A stretch of DNA of 43,584 nt from Clostridia bacterium. GTDB taxonomy: Bacteria > Bacillota > Clostridia > Oscillospirales > Acutalibacteraceae. How positions within the stretch are numbered: the stretch's first letter is position 1; each line of letters starts with the position of its first letter. Where the stretch lies: NCBI GenBank assembly GCA_017554405.1, contig JAFZIK010000068.1, positions 1 to 43,584 on the forward strand, in the 5' to 3' direction. Shown here in pieces: positions 34,806-42,222 of the stretch. The position numbers were made by a program, and so were the translations under genes. Under the pieces are notes generated by a model. It worked only from the letters and a program-made list of their open reading frames with translations. It had not been told where the DNA came from and searched no databases.

Positions 34806-35399
34806 ATGGCGAATATAGCAGTTTTCGGCGGGACCTTTGATCCGTTTCATATAGGGCATCACGAAATACTGAGAGCTCTTTGCAAAAGCGGCCTGTTTAA
34901 GCGAGTGCTTGTAGTTCCTACTAAAATTCCGCCCCATAAGCCGGCGCCGAATGAAGCCACGGATCAGGACCGTATCGAAATGTGCCGCCTTTCCTGCAGT
35001 GAATTTGTTAACGCGGAAACATGCCTTATAGAGTTTGAACGCGAGGGCAAAAGCTATACGGTAGATACGATACGGGAACTTAAAAAGCGCTATCCCCGCC
35101 AAAGCTTTTATGTTGTTATAGGCGCCGATATGCTTCGCATACTTGATCAATGGCATGAATTCAACAAGCTTAAAAGAATGGTGACATTCATTGTGTTTAA
35201 CCGCAACGCATATACTCGGTTCTATTCCGATGCCGAACGTATGGTGGCTCGCGGCGCAAAACTATTGTTGTTTGATGAAGAGATCGTAAGGATATCTTCA
35301 ACCGAGCTTAGAAAGGACCTTGATCCGTTATATTTGACCAAAAAGGTAGAAGACTATGTTAATCAACGCAAGCTTTACAGAAAGAAAGATCGTAAATGA
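34806..35399 (+). CDS. nadD: Nicotinate-nucleotide adenylyltransferase
   Basis: A 197-residue enzyme that makes deamido-NAD from nicotinate mononucleotide and ATP. The nucleotidyltransferase motif GGTFDPFHIGH (8-18) and the C-terminal ISSTELR are intact, and VVIGADMLRILDQWHEF is typical of NadD. TAAGGAGATAGT precedes the ATG. Its last 44 bases overlap the yqeK-like gene in another frame. Confidence 0.97.
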   Translation: MANIAVFGGTFDPFHIGHHEILRALCKSGLFKRVLVVPTKIPPHKPAPNEATDQDRIEMCRLSCSEFVNAETCLIEFEREGKSYTVDTIRELKKRYPRQSFYVVIGADMLRILDQWHEFNKLKRMVTFIVFNRNAYTRFYSDAERMVARGAKLLLFDEEIVRISSTELRKDLDPLYLTKKVEDYVNQRKLYRKKDRK

Positions 35400-35952
35400 G
35401 TATAAGGCCCTTTTAAAGGGGCGGCTTACCGAAAAGAGGTATAACCATTCACTCGCCGTTGCAGATGAGGCGAAGCGTCTTGCGCAAAAATACGGCGCCG
35501 ATCCCGATAAGGCGTTCATCGCCGGGCTTTTGCACGATATAACCAAAAACTCCGATAAAGACGCCCATTTTAAGATTTTTGATACCTACGGTATAACGCT
35601 TACCGAGGTCGAAAAAAGCGCTGAAAAGCTTTGGCACGCGATGTCCGGCGCGGCTTTTGTCCGGCACTATCTTGATATTGAGGATGAAGATATAATATCG
35701 GCGATCCGCTATCACACTACTGCAAAAGCGGGTATGAGTTTGCTTGAAATAATTCTCTATCTCGCCGATTTTACTTCGGCAGACCGCGATTACGAGGACG
35801 TTGACGTTATGCGCGAGCTTGTTGATAAGTCTTTAAACGAGGCGCTCCTCTACGCCCTCAGGTATACGATAAACGAGCTGATCGAAAAAGGTGCGGCTAT
35901 ACATCCCGATACCGTTTCGGCATATAACGAGGTTACATTGAAAGGAAATTAA
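35356..35952 (+). CDS. YqeK-family HD-domain hydrolase (probable bis(5'-nucleosyl)-tetraphosphatase)
   Basis: A 198-residue HD-domain protein. The metal-binding residues are H31 in RYNHSLAVADEA and H60-D61 in LLHDITKN, with a further His pair in the YHTTA region and a later D in YLADFTSADR. YqeK enzymes hydrolyse Ap4A to ADP. The ATG at 35356 gives a 44-base overlap with nadD; no standard in-frame start lies soon after it and AAGGTAG precedes it, so the overlap is probably real. nadD-yqeK-rsfS is a standard Firmicute cluster. Confidence 0.92.
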   Translation: MLINASFTERKIVNEYKALLKGRLTEKRYNHSLAVADEAKRLAQKYGADPDKAFIAGLLHDITKNSDKDAHFKIFDTYGITLTEVEKSAEKLWHAMSGAAFVRHYLDIEDEDIISAIRYHTTAKAGMSLLEIILYLADFTSADRDYEDVDVMRELVDKSLNEALLYALRYTINELIEKGAAIHPDTVSAYNEVTLKGN

Positions 35953-35953
35953 A

Positions 35954-36319
35954 ATGAAATCAGAAGAGATTTTAAAATTAGCGGCAAAGGCGCTTGACGA
36001 TAAAAAGGCGGAAAACATTTCCGCTGTAAAAATAGAGGAGCTTTCGCCTCTGGCGGAGTATTTTCTGATCGCTACGGCGACCTCAAACACCCACGTTCGC
36101 GCCCTTACCGATGAGGTTGAAGAGGTCCTGCTCGAGGCGGGCGAAAAGCCCCATCATATCGAGGGCAAATCCTCCGGCTGGATAGTTCTTGACTACCGCG
36201 CCGTGATAGTGCATATTTTTACTCCCGAACAACGCGAATTCTACGATCTTGACCGTATGTGGAGCGATGGCGAGAGCATAGATTTGAAGAGTATTCTTGA
36301 CGATAACGGAGATGAGTAG
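35954..36319 (+). CDS. rsfS: Ribosomal silencing factor RsfS
   Basis: A 121-residue Iojap/RsfS protein that binds L14 on the 50S subunit and blocks joining with 30S when nutrients run low. The typical stretch runs from [19 protein letters not shown] (about 27-45) through [22 protein letters not shown] (about 73-94, listed by position) to the [10 protein letters not shown] end. AAAGGAAAT precedes the ATG. leuS follows after 1 bp. Confidence 0.96.
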   Translation: MKSEEILKLAAKALDDKKAENISAVKIEELSPLAEYFLIATATSNTHVRALTDEVEEVLLEAGEKPHHIEGKSSGWIVLDYRAVIVHIFTPEQREFYDLDRMWSDGESIDLKSILDDNGDE

Positions 36320-36320
36320 T

Positions 36321-38726
36321 ATGAAGTATAATTTCAGTGAGATCGAAAAAAAGTGGCAGGATATTTGGGATGAAAACAAAACCTTTGCCGCTTCAAACGA
36401 CTTTTCAAAGCCAAAATTCTATGGGCTTGTTGAGTTCCCCTATCCTTCGGGGCAGGGGCTACACGTGGGTCATCCGCGCTCATATACCGCGCTTGATATT
36501 ATTGCCCGCAAAAAGCGCCTTGAGGGGTATAACGTGCTTTATCCGATGGGGTGGGACGCCTTCGGTCTTCCTACCGAGAATTTTGCGATTAAAAACCATA
36601 TCCACCCTTCGGTCGTGACCGAAAAGAACATAGCTAATTTTAAGCGTCAGCTTAAATCGCTCGGCTTTTCATTTGATTGGGACAGGGAAGTAAACACTAC
36701 CGATCCCTCATACTATAAATGGACGCAGTGGATATTCCTTCAGCTTTATAAAAACGGGCTTGCCTATAAAAAGCATATGTCTGTAAACTGGTGCCCTTCT
36801 TGCAAGTGCGTGCTTGCAAATGAAGAGGTAGTAAACGGCGTTTGCGAGAGGTGCGGCAGCGAGACCGTCCACCGCGAAAAAAGCCAGTGGATGCTTAAGA
36901 TCACCGATTATGCCGAAAAACTGCTTGAAGGGCTTGATAATGTTGATTATATCGAGCGCGTTAAAACCCAGCAGCGTAACTGGATAGGCAGGTCATACGG
37001 CACCCAGCTTAAGTTCAAAACAACCCTTGGCGATGATTTTGAAGTGTTTACGACCAGGGCGGATACACTCTTCGGCGCTACCTATACTGTAATTTCGCCG
37101 GAACATCCCCTTATCAAAAAATGGGCGCAAAGTATTAAAAATTACGCCGAGGTAGCGGCATACGCCGAGGAAGCCGCCAAGAAATCCGATCTTGAACGCA
37201 CCGAGCTTAACAAGGAAAAAACCGGCGTTAAGCTTGAGGGCGTTATGGCGATAAACCCCGTAAACGGTAAGGAAATACCGATATACGTTTCGGATTACGT
37301 TCTGATCTCTTACGGAACCGGCGCCATTATGGCTGTTCCGGCGCACGATACCCGTGACTTTGAGTTTGCCAAAAAATTCAATATACCGATAATCGAGGTA
37401 GTCGCTGGCGGCGATATAACAAAAGAGGCGTTTACCGATTGCGAGACCGGCGTTATGGTCAACTCCGGCTTTCTTAACGGTCTTTCGGTCGAGGAAGCCA
37501 AGGTAAAAATGCAGGAGTGGCTGACCGAGCAGGGAATAGGTGAGAAAAAGGTCAACTATAAACTGCGCGACTGGGTCTTCTCGCGCCAGAGATACTGGGG
37601 CGAGCCTATACCTATGGTTTACTGCGAAAAGTGCGGCTGGGTCCCGTTGCCTGAAAGCGAATTACCGCTGAGGCTCCCAAACGTAGAGTCTTACGAGCCG
37701 ACCGATACCGGCGAATCGCCCCTTTCGAAAATGACCGATTGGGTCAATACCACCTGTCCGCATTGCGGCGCGCCCGCCAAGCGCGAAACCGATACCATGC
37801 CGCAGTGGGCGGGTTCATCGTGGTATTTCCTCAGGTATTGCGATCCGCATAACGATAAAGCCATCGCTTCTAAAGAGGCGCTTGAGTATTGGTGCCCGGT
37901 AGATTGGTATAACGGCGGTATGGAGCATACAACGCTTCACCTTTTATACAGCCGTTTCTGGCATCATTTCCTCTACGATATCGGCGTTGTGCCTGACCCC
38001 GAGCCTTATTCCAAACGCACAAGTCACGGTATGATACTCGGCGAAAACGGCGAAAAGATGTCAAAATCCCGCGGTAACGTTGTGAATCCCGATGATATCG
38101 TGCGCGATTACGGCGCTGATACCATGCGCATTTATGAGATGTTCATAGGTGATTTTGAAAAGGCGGCGCCCTGGAGCCAGTCATCAATTAAGGGCAGTAA
38201 GCGGTTCCTTGATAAGGTGTTTGCTTTAGAGGAGATCCTTGTTGACGGCGATACCTACCGCGCCGAGCTTGAAACCGATTTTCATAAAACGATCAAGAAG
38301 GTCTCCGAGGATATAGAGGGGCTTAAGATGAATACCGCGATAGCGGCGCTTATGACCCTGCTTAATAACATTACCGCAACAGGTAAGATCAACCGTAGGG
38401 AATTAAAGGACTTTATTATCCTTCTTAATCCGTTTGCGCCTCATATTACCGAAGAGATATGGCAGAATGCAGGCTTTGGCGGTATGCTCAATCAGGCACA
38501 ATGGCCCACATTCGATGAGGCAAAATGCCTTGATAAAAAGGTTGAGATAGCCGTTCAGATAAACGGTAAGGTCCGCGCCCGCATCGATATTTCGCCCGAT
38601 ACGGGCTCGGATGAAGCGCTCTCACTTGCAAAGGAGCAACCCGCCGTTAAGGAAGCTATAGCCGGCAAAAACGTGGTAAAAGAACTCTATGTTCCCGGCA
38701 GAATAGTAAATATTGTTATCAAATAA
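36321..38726 (+). CDS. leuS: Leucyl-tRNA synthetase
   Basis: An 801-residue class I aminoacyl-tRNA synthetase. It has the HIGH-type motif HVGH (48-51) in [14 protein letters not shown], zinc-type cysteines in [10 protein letters not shown] and CERCG, a CP1 editing domain (about 220-410) and KMSKS (579-583). A C-terminal anticodon-binding part follows. In frame the sequence is open to 36297, inside rsfS; GGAGATGAG favours the ATG at 36321. It is the last gene of the 17-kb run and has no T-box leader of its own, in line with being operon-internal. Confidence 0.98.
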   Translation: MKYNFSEIEKKWQDIWDENKTFAASNDFSKPKFYGLVEFPYPSGQGLHVGHPRSYTALDIIARKKRLEGYNVLYPMGWDAFGLPTENFAIKNHIHPSVVTEKNIANFKRQLKSLGFSFDWDREVNTTDPSYYKWTQWIFLQLYKNGLAYKKHMSVNWCPSCKCVLANEEVVNGVCERCGSETVHREKSQWMLKITDYAEKLLEGLDNVDYIERVKTQQRNWIGRSYGTQLKFKTTLGDDFEVFTTRADTLFGATYTVISPEHPLIKKWAQSIKNYAEVAAYAEEAAKKSDLERTELNKEKTGVKLEGVMAINPVNGKEIPIYVSDYVLISYGTGAIMAVPAHDTRDFEFAKKFNIPIIEVVAGGDITKEAFTDCETGVMVNSGFLNGLSVEEAKVKMQEWLTEQGIGEKKVNYKLRDWVFSRQRYWGEPIPMVYCEKCGWVPLPESELPLRLPNVESYEPTDTGESPLSKMTDWVNTTCPHCGAPAKRETDTMPQWAGSSWYFLRYCDPHNDKAIASKEALEYWCPVDWYNGGMEHTTLHLLYSRFWHHFLYDIGVVPDPEPYSKRTSHGMILGENGEKMSKSRGNVVNPDDIVRDYGADTMRIYEMFIGDFEKAAPWSQSSIKGSKRFLDKVFALEEILVDGDTYRAELETDFHKTIKKVSEDIEGLKMNTAIAALMTLLNNITATGKINRRELKDFIILLNPFAPHITEEIWQNAGFGGMLNQAQWPTFDEAKCLDKKVEIAVQINGKVRARIDISPDTGSDEALSLAKEQPAVKEAIAGKNVVKELYVPGRIVNIVIK

Positions 38727-38745
38727 ATCATTGCTGATATTTTGC

Positions 38746-38774
38746 TTGACAACGGTATTATGTGTTGATATAAT
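38746..38774 (+). promoter_or_regulatory. Consensus promoter for tRNA-Lys
   Basis: TTGACA (38746-38751), 17 bp, TATAAT (38769-38774), both exact consensus. The mature tRNA begins 18 bases after the -10 box. Confidence 0.92.
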
Positions 38775-38791
38775 ATTACCGTTGTCCGCTT

Positions 38792-38867
38792 GATCCATTA
38801 GCTCAGTTGGCAGAGCACTTGACTTTTAATCAAGGTGTCCGGGGTTCAAATCCCCGATGGGTCACCA
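38792..38867 (+). tRNA. tRNA-Lys (anticodon TTT)
   Basis: A complete cloverleaf: acceptor GATCCAT/ATGGGTC (one G-T pair), D-arm GCTC/GAGC, anticodon stem CTTGA/TCAAG enclosing CTTTTAA (anticodon TTT), T-arm around GGTTCAAAT, and encoded CCA. It marks the boundary between the core gene run and the repeat-rich accessory region to the right. Confidence 0.98.
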
Positions 38868-38871
38868 GAAA

Positions 38872-38899
38872 AAGCACTTGCAAACGCAAGTGCTTTTTT
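38872..38899 (+). terminator. Terminator of tRNA-Lys
   Basis: GCACTTGC (38874-38881), loop AAAC, GCAAGTGC (38886-38893), then six T's; a perfect intrinsic terminator directly after the encoded CCA. Confidence 0.93.
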
Positions 38900-38903
38900 C
38901 AAC

Positions 38904-39171
38904 GAAATCCACCCTATCGGGTGGGTGAAATCTGCTTCGCAGGTGAAATACGCCTACGCGTGTGAAATGCCTGCGGGCGTGGGTGGATTTCATTTCACCG
39001 TGCGCGCAGCGAACGATTTCACCTGAGGGCATAGCCCGAAGATTTCACCGCGGCTTTGCCGCGATTTCACTTTTAATCTTCAATCGGGCACTCGCCCGAT
39101 TTTTTTATTTTCAGGACTGAATAAGCGTGTATCTTTTATGCGTTCTTTATATAAACGAAGAACGCCCAAAA
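38904..39171. repeat. Multi-hairpin repeat element, copy A (outer arms plus 158-bp common tail)
   Basis: The left part is enclosed by an 11-bp inverted repeat (GAAATCCACCC 38904-38914 with 38981-38991). Inside are short tetraloop hairpins (CCACCC-TATC-GGGTGG, ACGC-CTAC-GCGT, GCC-TGCG-GGC), each preceded by GTGAAAT (three copies). To the right, ATTTCAC occurs four times, again separating small hairpins such as GGGC-ATA-GCCC, and the block ends in a terminator-like ATCGGGC-ACTC-GCCCGAT followed by T's. Positions 39014-39171 recur at 41492-41649 with only 3 mismatches. It covers the gene-free stretch after tRNA-Lys. Confidence 0.85.
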
Positions 39172-39259
39172 GGGTTATCCGAGTAGGACTTGAAGCACTA
39201 CTTATATAAGTTTTCCTAAAGTAATTGATTTTTCGCGCCTTTTGTGATAAACTAAATTT

Positions 39260-39369
39260 ACCACACAAACTTAATATGACTATTATCTCGCGGAGTCCGT
39301 TTTTACTTCGGTAAAAACGCAGACTTCAATTTTGGCGTCTCCGTGAGATATGTCAAAAGTTTGTGTGGT
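39260..39369. repeat. Miniature inverted-repeat element 1 (110 bp)
   Basis: Ends ACCACACAAACTT (39260-39272) and its exact complement (39357-39369), 13 bp. Inside, TATCTCGCGGAG pairs with CTCCGTGAGATA (one wobble), and a perfect 9-bp hairpin with a TTCG loop sits at 39298-39319. There is no open frame of note. The layout is that of a MITE-like element or a long structured RNA hairpin. The 88 bp before it (39172-39259) show nothing recognisable. Confidence 0.7.
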
Positions 39370-39395
39370 AGCAAATCGAAGCTCTGCGTTTTTCG

Positions 39396-39431
39396 GTGCG
39401 TAGCTTCGGCTGCGCACTTTTTTATTTTTAT
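39396..39431 (+). terminator. Intrinsic terminator upstream of the ligase gene
   Basis: GTGCGTAGC (39396-39404), TTCG, GCTGCGCAC (39409-39417), with one G-T pair, followed by TTTTTTATTTTTAT. It would stop transcripts coming from the left. Confidence 0.85.
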
Positions 39432-39435
39432 ACAC

Positions 39436-39515
39436 TGTAGGGAACGCGCCTATGTGCCGTTCCGAAAAATATGTAATCGGATCATAACGGAACAACACGC
39501 AGGTTGTTCCCTACA
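39436..39515. repeat. Miniature inverted-repeat element 2 (80 bp)
   Basis: TGTAGGGAAC (39436-39445) and its exact complement (39506-39515) bound an 80-bp block with an internal GGAACG/CGTTCC hairpin. It ends 19 bases before the ligase start codon, just upstream of the AGGGG site, so it forms the immediate 5' region of that gene. No clear promoter could be picked within it. Confidence 0.7.
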
Positions 39516-39534
39516 AAGTCAGGGGAAACAAATA

Positions 39535-41265
39535 ATGACAGAACAAAAACTGACGGGCTATCCGTCCATCGACAAACCGTGGCTGAAATACTATTCCGAA
39601 GAGGCGATTAACGCTCCTCTGCCGGAATGCACCATATACGAATACCTGTGGGATAGCAACAAGGATCACCTTGACGATATTGCCCTGAACTATTTTGACC
39701 GCAAGATTACATACGGCGAACTCTTTGAGAATATCGAAAAAGCGGCGAAAGCGTTTTCTACGCTCGGCGTAAAGGAAGGCGACATTGTCGTTATGGCAAC
39801 CGTTACAACGCCGGAAACAATTTATGCCTTTTACGGGCTGAATCGGCTCGGAGCCATCTCAAACATGGTTGATCCTCGCACAAGCACAGAGGGAATCAGA
39901 AGTTACATATCCGAAGTAAATGCTAAGTTTGTTTTAACCATAGACGCCGCCCTGCCGAAAATAGAAAATGCCGTTGTCGGCACAAAAACGAATACCATTC
40001 TCGTTGTTTCGCCCGCCGACTCTTTGCCGCAACCAAAAAAATCGCTATTTCTATTATCAAATAAGCTCAAGGGTAAAACGCCGAAGTTGTCGGACAAGTG
40101 CATATCTTGGGCAGAGTTTATCGAAAAAGGTCTTGAAACAAAGCCCGCATACAGTGAATACAAAAAAGGCACTTGCTGTGTGATCGTTCATACCGGCGGT
40201 ACAACAGGCACGCCAAAAGGCGTGATGCTGAGCAACGATTCTTTAAATATTATGGTAGTTTTACAAAAATACTCAAATACACGAATGAAAAGAAAACAAT
40301 CTTTTTTAGATTTTATGCCACCTTTTATAGCCTATGGTCTCGCATGTGGGATTCATAATCCTTTAAATTTTGGTATGACTTTAGACATTGTGCCAAAATT
40401 TGATCCAAGCAAATTCGATAAACTTATAATTTCAAAAAAACCAAATCATGCAATTGGAGTTCCTTCATATTGGCAACAATTGGCAAATGGCAGAGTTAAG
40501 AATCTTTCTTTTATTCAAAATGCCATAGCAGGCGGTGACAGAATTGATCCAACACAAGAAAAACTGATAAACAATTTTTTTAACGGAAAAGGATGTAAGT
40601 ATAAATTGTCAAAAGGTTATGGCTTAACAGAATTGGCATCAACAGCAACTTATACTGTTTGTGATAATTGTAATTTGCCGGATAGTGTTGGTATTCCGCT
40701 CTTTTTAAATAATATGAAAATAGTTGATTCAAATTTGGATAAGGAAGTTACATATAACCAGGAAGGCGAAATATGTATAAGCAGTCCAACTATGATGCTG
40801 GGATACTATAATAATGAATCAGCGACTAATGATGTGATAAAAAAAGATATCAACGGAAACAAATGGTTTTATACCGGTGATAGTGGGTATATAAATGAGG
40901 ATGGTCTGTTGTTTGTCGTTGGAAGAATAAAACGAATGATCGTTCGTTATGATGGATTTAAAATTTTCCCCTCGCAAATAGAAGATGTATTGTTAAAAAA
41001 CAAAAATGTTGATTATTGTTGTGCTGTCGGTATAGCAGACAAAAACCACTCACAAGGGCAACTGCCGATTGTATTTGTAGTGAAAAACGGCAACGAAAGC
41101 AACGATGAAGTTAAATCTGAATTGTTTGAACTCTGTAAAAAAGAATTGCCCGAATACGCACAACCGATTGACTTTGTTTCCATAGACGCACTTCCTCTTA
41201 CCCCAATCGGCAAAATCGACTACCGCGCACTTGAAAAACAAGCGGAAGAATTGAGCAACGCATAA
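39535..41265 (+). CDS. AMP-dependent synthetase/ligase (class I adenylate-forming enzyme)
   Basis: A 576-residue ANL-superfamily enzyme that activates a carboxylic acid as acyl-AMP, usually then passing it to CoA or a carrier protein. The ATP loop is TGGTTGTPKG (220-229), the adenine motif is YGLTE (362-366), the hinge region has YTGD (446-449), and the catalytic lysine is K560 in TPIGKID. The start at 39535 has AGGGG nine bases upstream; the frame is open further left only by passing through the repeat elements. The middle third is much more AT-rich than both ends. The substrate is unknown. It stands alone, bracketed by terminators and by a 158-bp direct repeat. Confidence 0.9.
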   Translation: MTEQKLTGYPSIDKPWLKYYSEEAINAPLPECTIYEYLWDSNKDHLDDIALNYFDRKITYGELFENIEKAAKAFSTLGVKEGDIVVMATVTTPETIYAFYGLNRLGAISNMVDPRTSTEGIRSYISEVNAKFVLTIDAALPKIENAVVGTKTNTILVVSPADSLPQPKKSLFLLSNKLKGKTPKLSDKCISWAEFIEKGLETKPAYSEYKKGTCCVIVHTGGTTGTPKGVMLSNDSLNIMVVLQKYSNTRMKRKQSFLDFMPPFIAYGLACGIHNPLNFGMTLDIVPKFDPSKFDKLIISKKPNHAIGVPSYWQQLANGRVKNLSFIQNAIAGGDRIDPTQEKLINNFFNGKGCKYKLSKGYGLTELASTATYTVCDNCNLPDSVGIPLFLNNMKIVDSNLDKEVTYNQEGEICISSPTMMLGYYNNESATNDVIKKDINGNKWFYTGDSGYINEDGLLFVVGRIKRMIVRYDGFKIFPSQIEDVLLKNKNVDYCCAVGIADKNHSQGQLPIVFVVKNGNESNDEVKSELFELCKKELPEYAQPIDFVSIDALPLTPIGKIDYRALEKQAEELSNA

Positions 41266-41328
41266 TAATCCATGTATCTTTTAGGCGTTTTTAGCTTGAA
41301 AATGTATCATTTAGGCGCTCTTATACAT

Positions 41329-41371
41329 GAAAGAAACCGCTTTTGTCCGGTAGACAAAAGCGGTTTCTTTC
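41329..41371. terminator. 19-bp perfect hairpin after the ligase gene, bidirectional terminator-like
   Basis: Arms 41329-41347 and 41353-41371 are exact complements of 19 bases around the loop CGGTA. The outer ends are AAAG/CTTT-rich. As with the tRNA-Lys terminator, it is followed by TTTCAAC and then the multi-hairpin repeat. The 60 bp before it (41266-41328) hold two near-copies of an ATGTATC(A/T)TTTAGGCG motif and nothing else recognised. Confidence 0.8.
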
Positions 41372-41374
41372 AAC

Positions 41375-41649
41375 TAAATCCGTCCTTGCAGACGGGAGAA
41401 ATCCACCTACGGTGGGTGAAATCGCCTTCGGCGGTGAAATCCCGCTTCGCGGGGTGTAGGACGGATTTAATTTCACCGAGCGAGAAACGCTCGATTTCAC
41501 CTGAGGGCATAGCCCGAAGATTTCACCGCGGCTTTGCCGTGATTTCACTTTTAATCTTCAATCGGGCACTCGCCCGATTTTTTTATTTTCAGGACTGAAT
41601 AAGCGTGTATCTTTTATGCGTTCTTTATATAAACAAAGAATGCCCAAAA
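41375..41649. repeat. Multi-hairpin repeat element, copy B
   Basis: A 12-bp outer inverted repeat (TAAATCCGTCCT 41375-41386 with 41458-41469) encloses hairpins such as CCACC-TACG-GGTGG, GCC-TTCG-GGC and CCGC-TTCG-CGGG, separated by GTGAAAT (two copies). To the right are GAGCG-AGAAA-CGCTC, GGGC-ATA-GCCC and CGCGGC-TTTG-CCGTG, separated by ATTTCAC (four copies), ending in the same GCCCGAT-T run. Positions 41492-41649 match 39014-39171 with 3 mismatches. The left halves differ in sequence but keep the design. Confidence 0.85.
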
Positions 41650-41652
41650 TAG

Positions 41653-42057
41653 TCAGGGCGGAAGGAATTGAACCATTTTGTTTAAACGGGGCAAGACATT
41701 TAAAATAGCACTCACTACTTGCAAGGGCGATGCAAATATGCTAGGCTCGTCTGTGATCTCGGGCATTTTTCTTGTGGGTATTATTTCGCTTTCCACAATT
41801 TCAAAATGTTCTTTTAAGAATGCTTCGCAGTCCTTTCTTGTGGCGCGGGAATCAAAAAACATATGAAAAGCGTATAGGTCTTTATATTCGGGGTAAATGC
41901 CATAGCCTGCAAAGCCGCCGCCAAGACCGTTTGAGCGGTCGTGCATAGGCTTCATCGCTTCAATTATTTTTTCCGCCGTCATCCGCTCGCCCGATTTTGA
42001 AATCACCGCCGCGATAGCACAGCCGGAGGGTATTCTTACTTCGCCTTCCCGTTTCAT
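41653..42057 (-). pseudogene. Class II glutamine amidotransferase-like gene, N-terminal fragment
   Basis: The first 107 or so residues look like the N-terminal nucleophile glutaminase domain of GltB/GlxB-type amidotransferases: PSGCAIAAVIS with the candidate nucleophile C13, then MHDRSNGLGGGFAGYGIYPE and YAFHMFFDSR, ending ITDEP. Such proteins are normally around 350 or more residues. After ITDEP the sequence becomes unrelated and stops at 41653, 4 bases from the multi-hairpin repeat, so the gene appears cut off by a rearrangement. The start has AAGGTG upstream (on the minus strand). Its promoter and leader terminator are still intact. It is unlikely to be a functional enzyme. Confidence 0.7.
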
Positions 42058-42078
42058 TTCTTTTCACCTTCAAAAAAA

Positions 42079-42130
42079 CAAAATAAAAAGCGCTCATTTC
42101 AGGGCGGAAAATCCGCCTTAAAATGAACGC
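42079..42130 (-). terminator. Leader terminator (attenuator) of the amidotransferase gene
   Basis: On the minus strand, the leader RNA between the promoter and the start codon contains a long hairpin (plus-strand 42090-42130: GCGTTCATTTT / GAAATGAGCGC outer stem, AAGGCGGA / TCCGCCCT inner stem), followed by TTTTTATTTTG. An ATG-initiated 13-codon frame (minus, 42140 to 42099, MSNGVHFKADFPP) runs through the stem. Whether it is a leader peptide is uncertain because almost no ribosome-binding site fits before it. Confidence 0.7.
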
Positions 42131-42148
42131 CATTGCTCATTGCCTCAT

Positions 42149-42177
42149 ATTATACGCGCGCGTTAGTCGTTTGTCAA
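42149..42177 (-). promoter_or_regulatory. Consensus promoter of the amidotransferase fragment
   Basis: Minus-strand TTGACA (plus 42172-42177) and TATAAT (plus 42149-42154), 17-bp spacer, both exact consensus. It lies between the AraC gene and the amidotransferase fragment, both on the minus strand. Confidence 0.9.
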
Positions 42178-42222
42178 GGGGAAATAATTATTTTTAAACC
42201 GATCAGATTATTCAACACCGGC

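Noticed and set aside
36280-36321. T-box leader for leuS
   Set aside because: There is no untranslated leader: leuS starts one base after rsfS.
38904-39070. Short repeated motifs as a CRISPR array
   Set aside because: The repeated unit is only GTGAAAT/ATTTCAC, it changes orientation half way and the intervals are palindromic and of unequal length; no cas genes are nearby.
39343-39534. N-terminal extension of the ligase frame
   Set aside because: It crosses the miniature inverted repeats and a terminator; the ATG at 39535 has the ribosome-binding site and the family's usual start.
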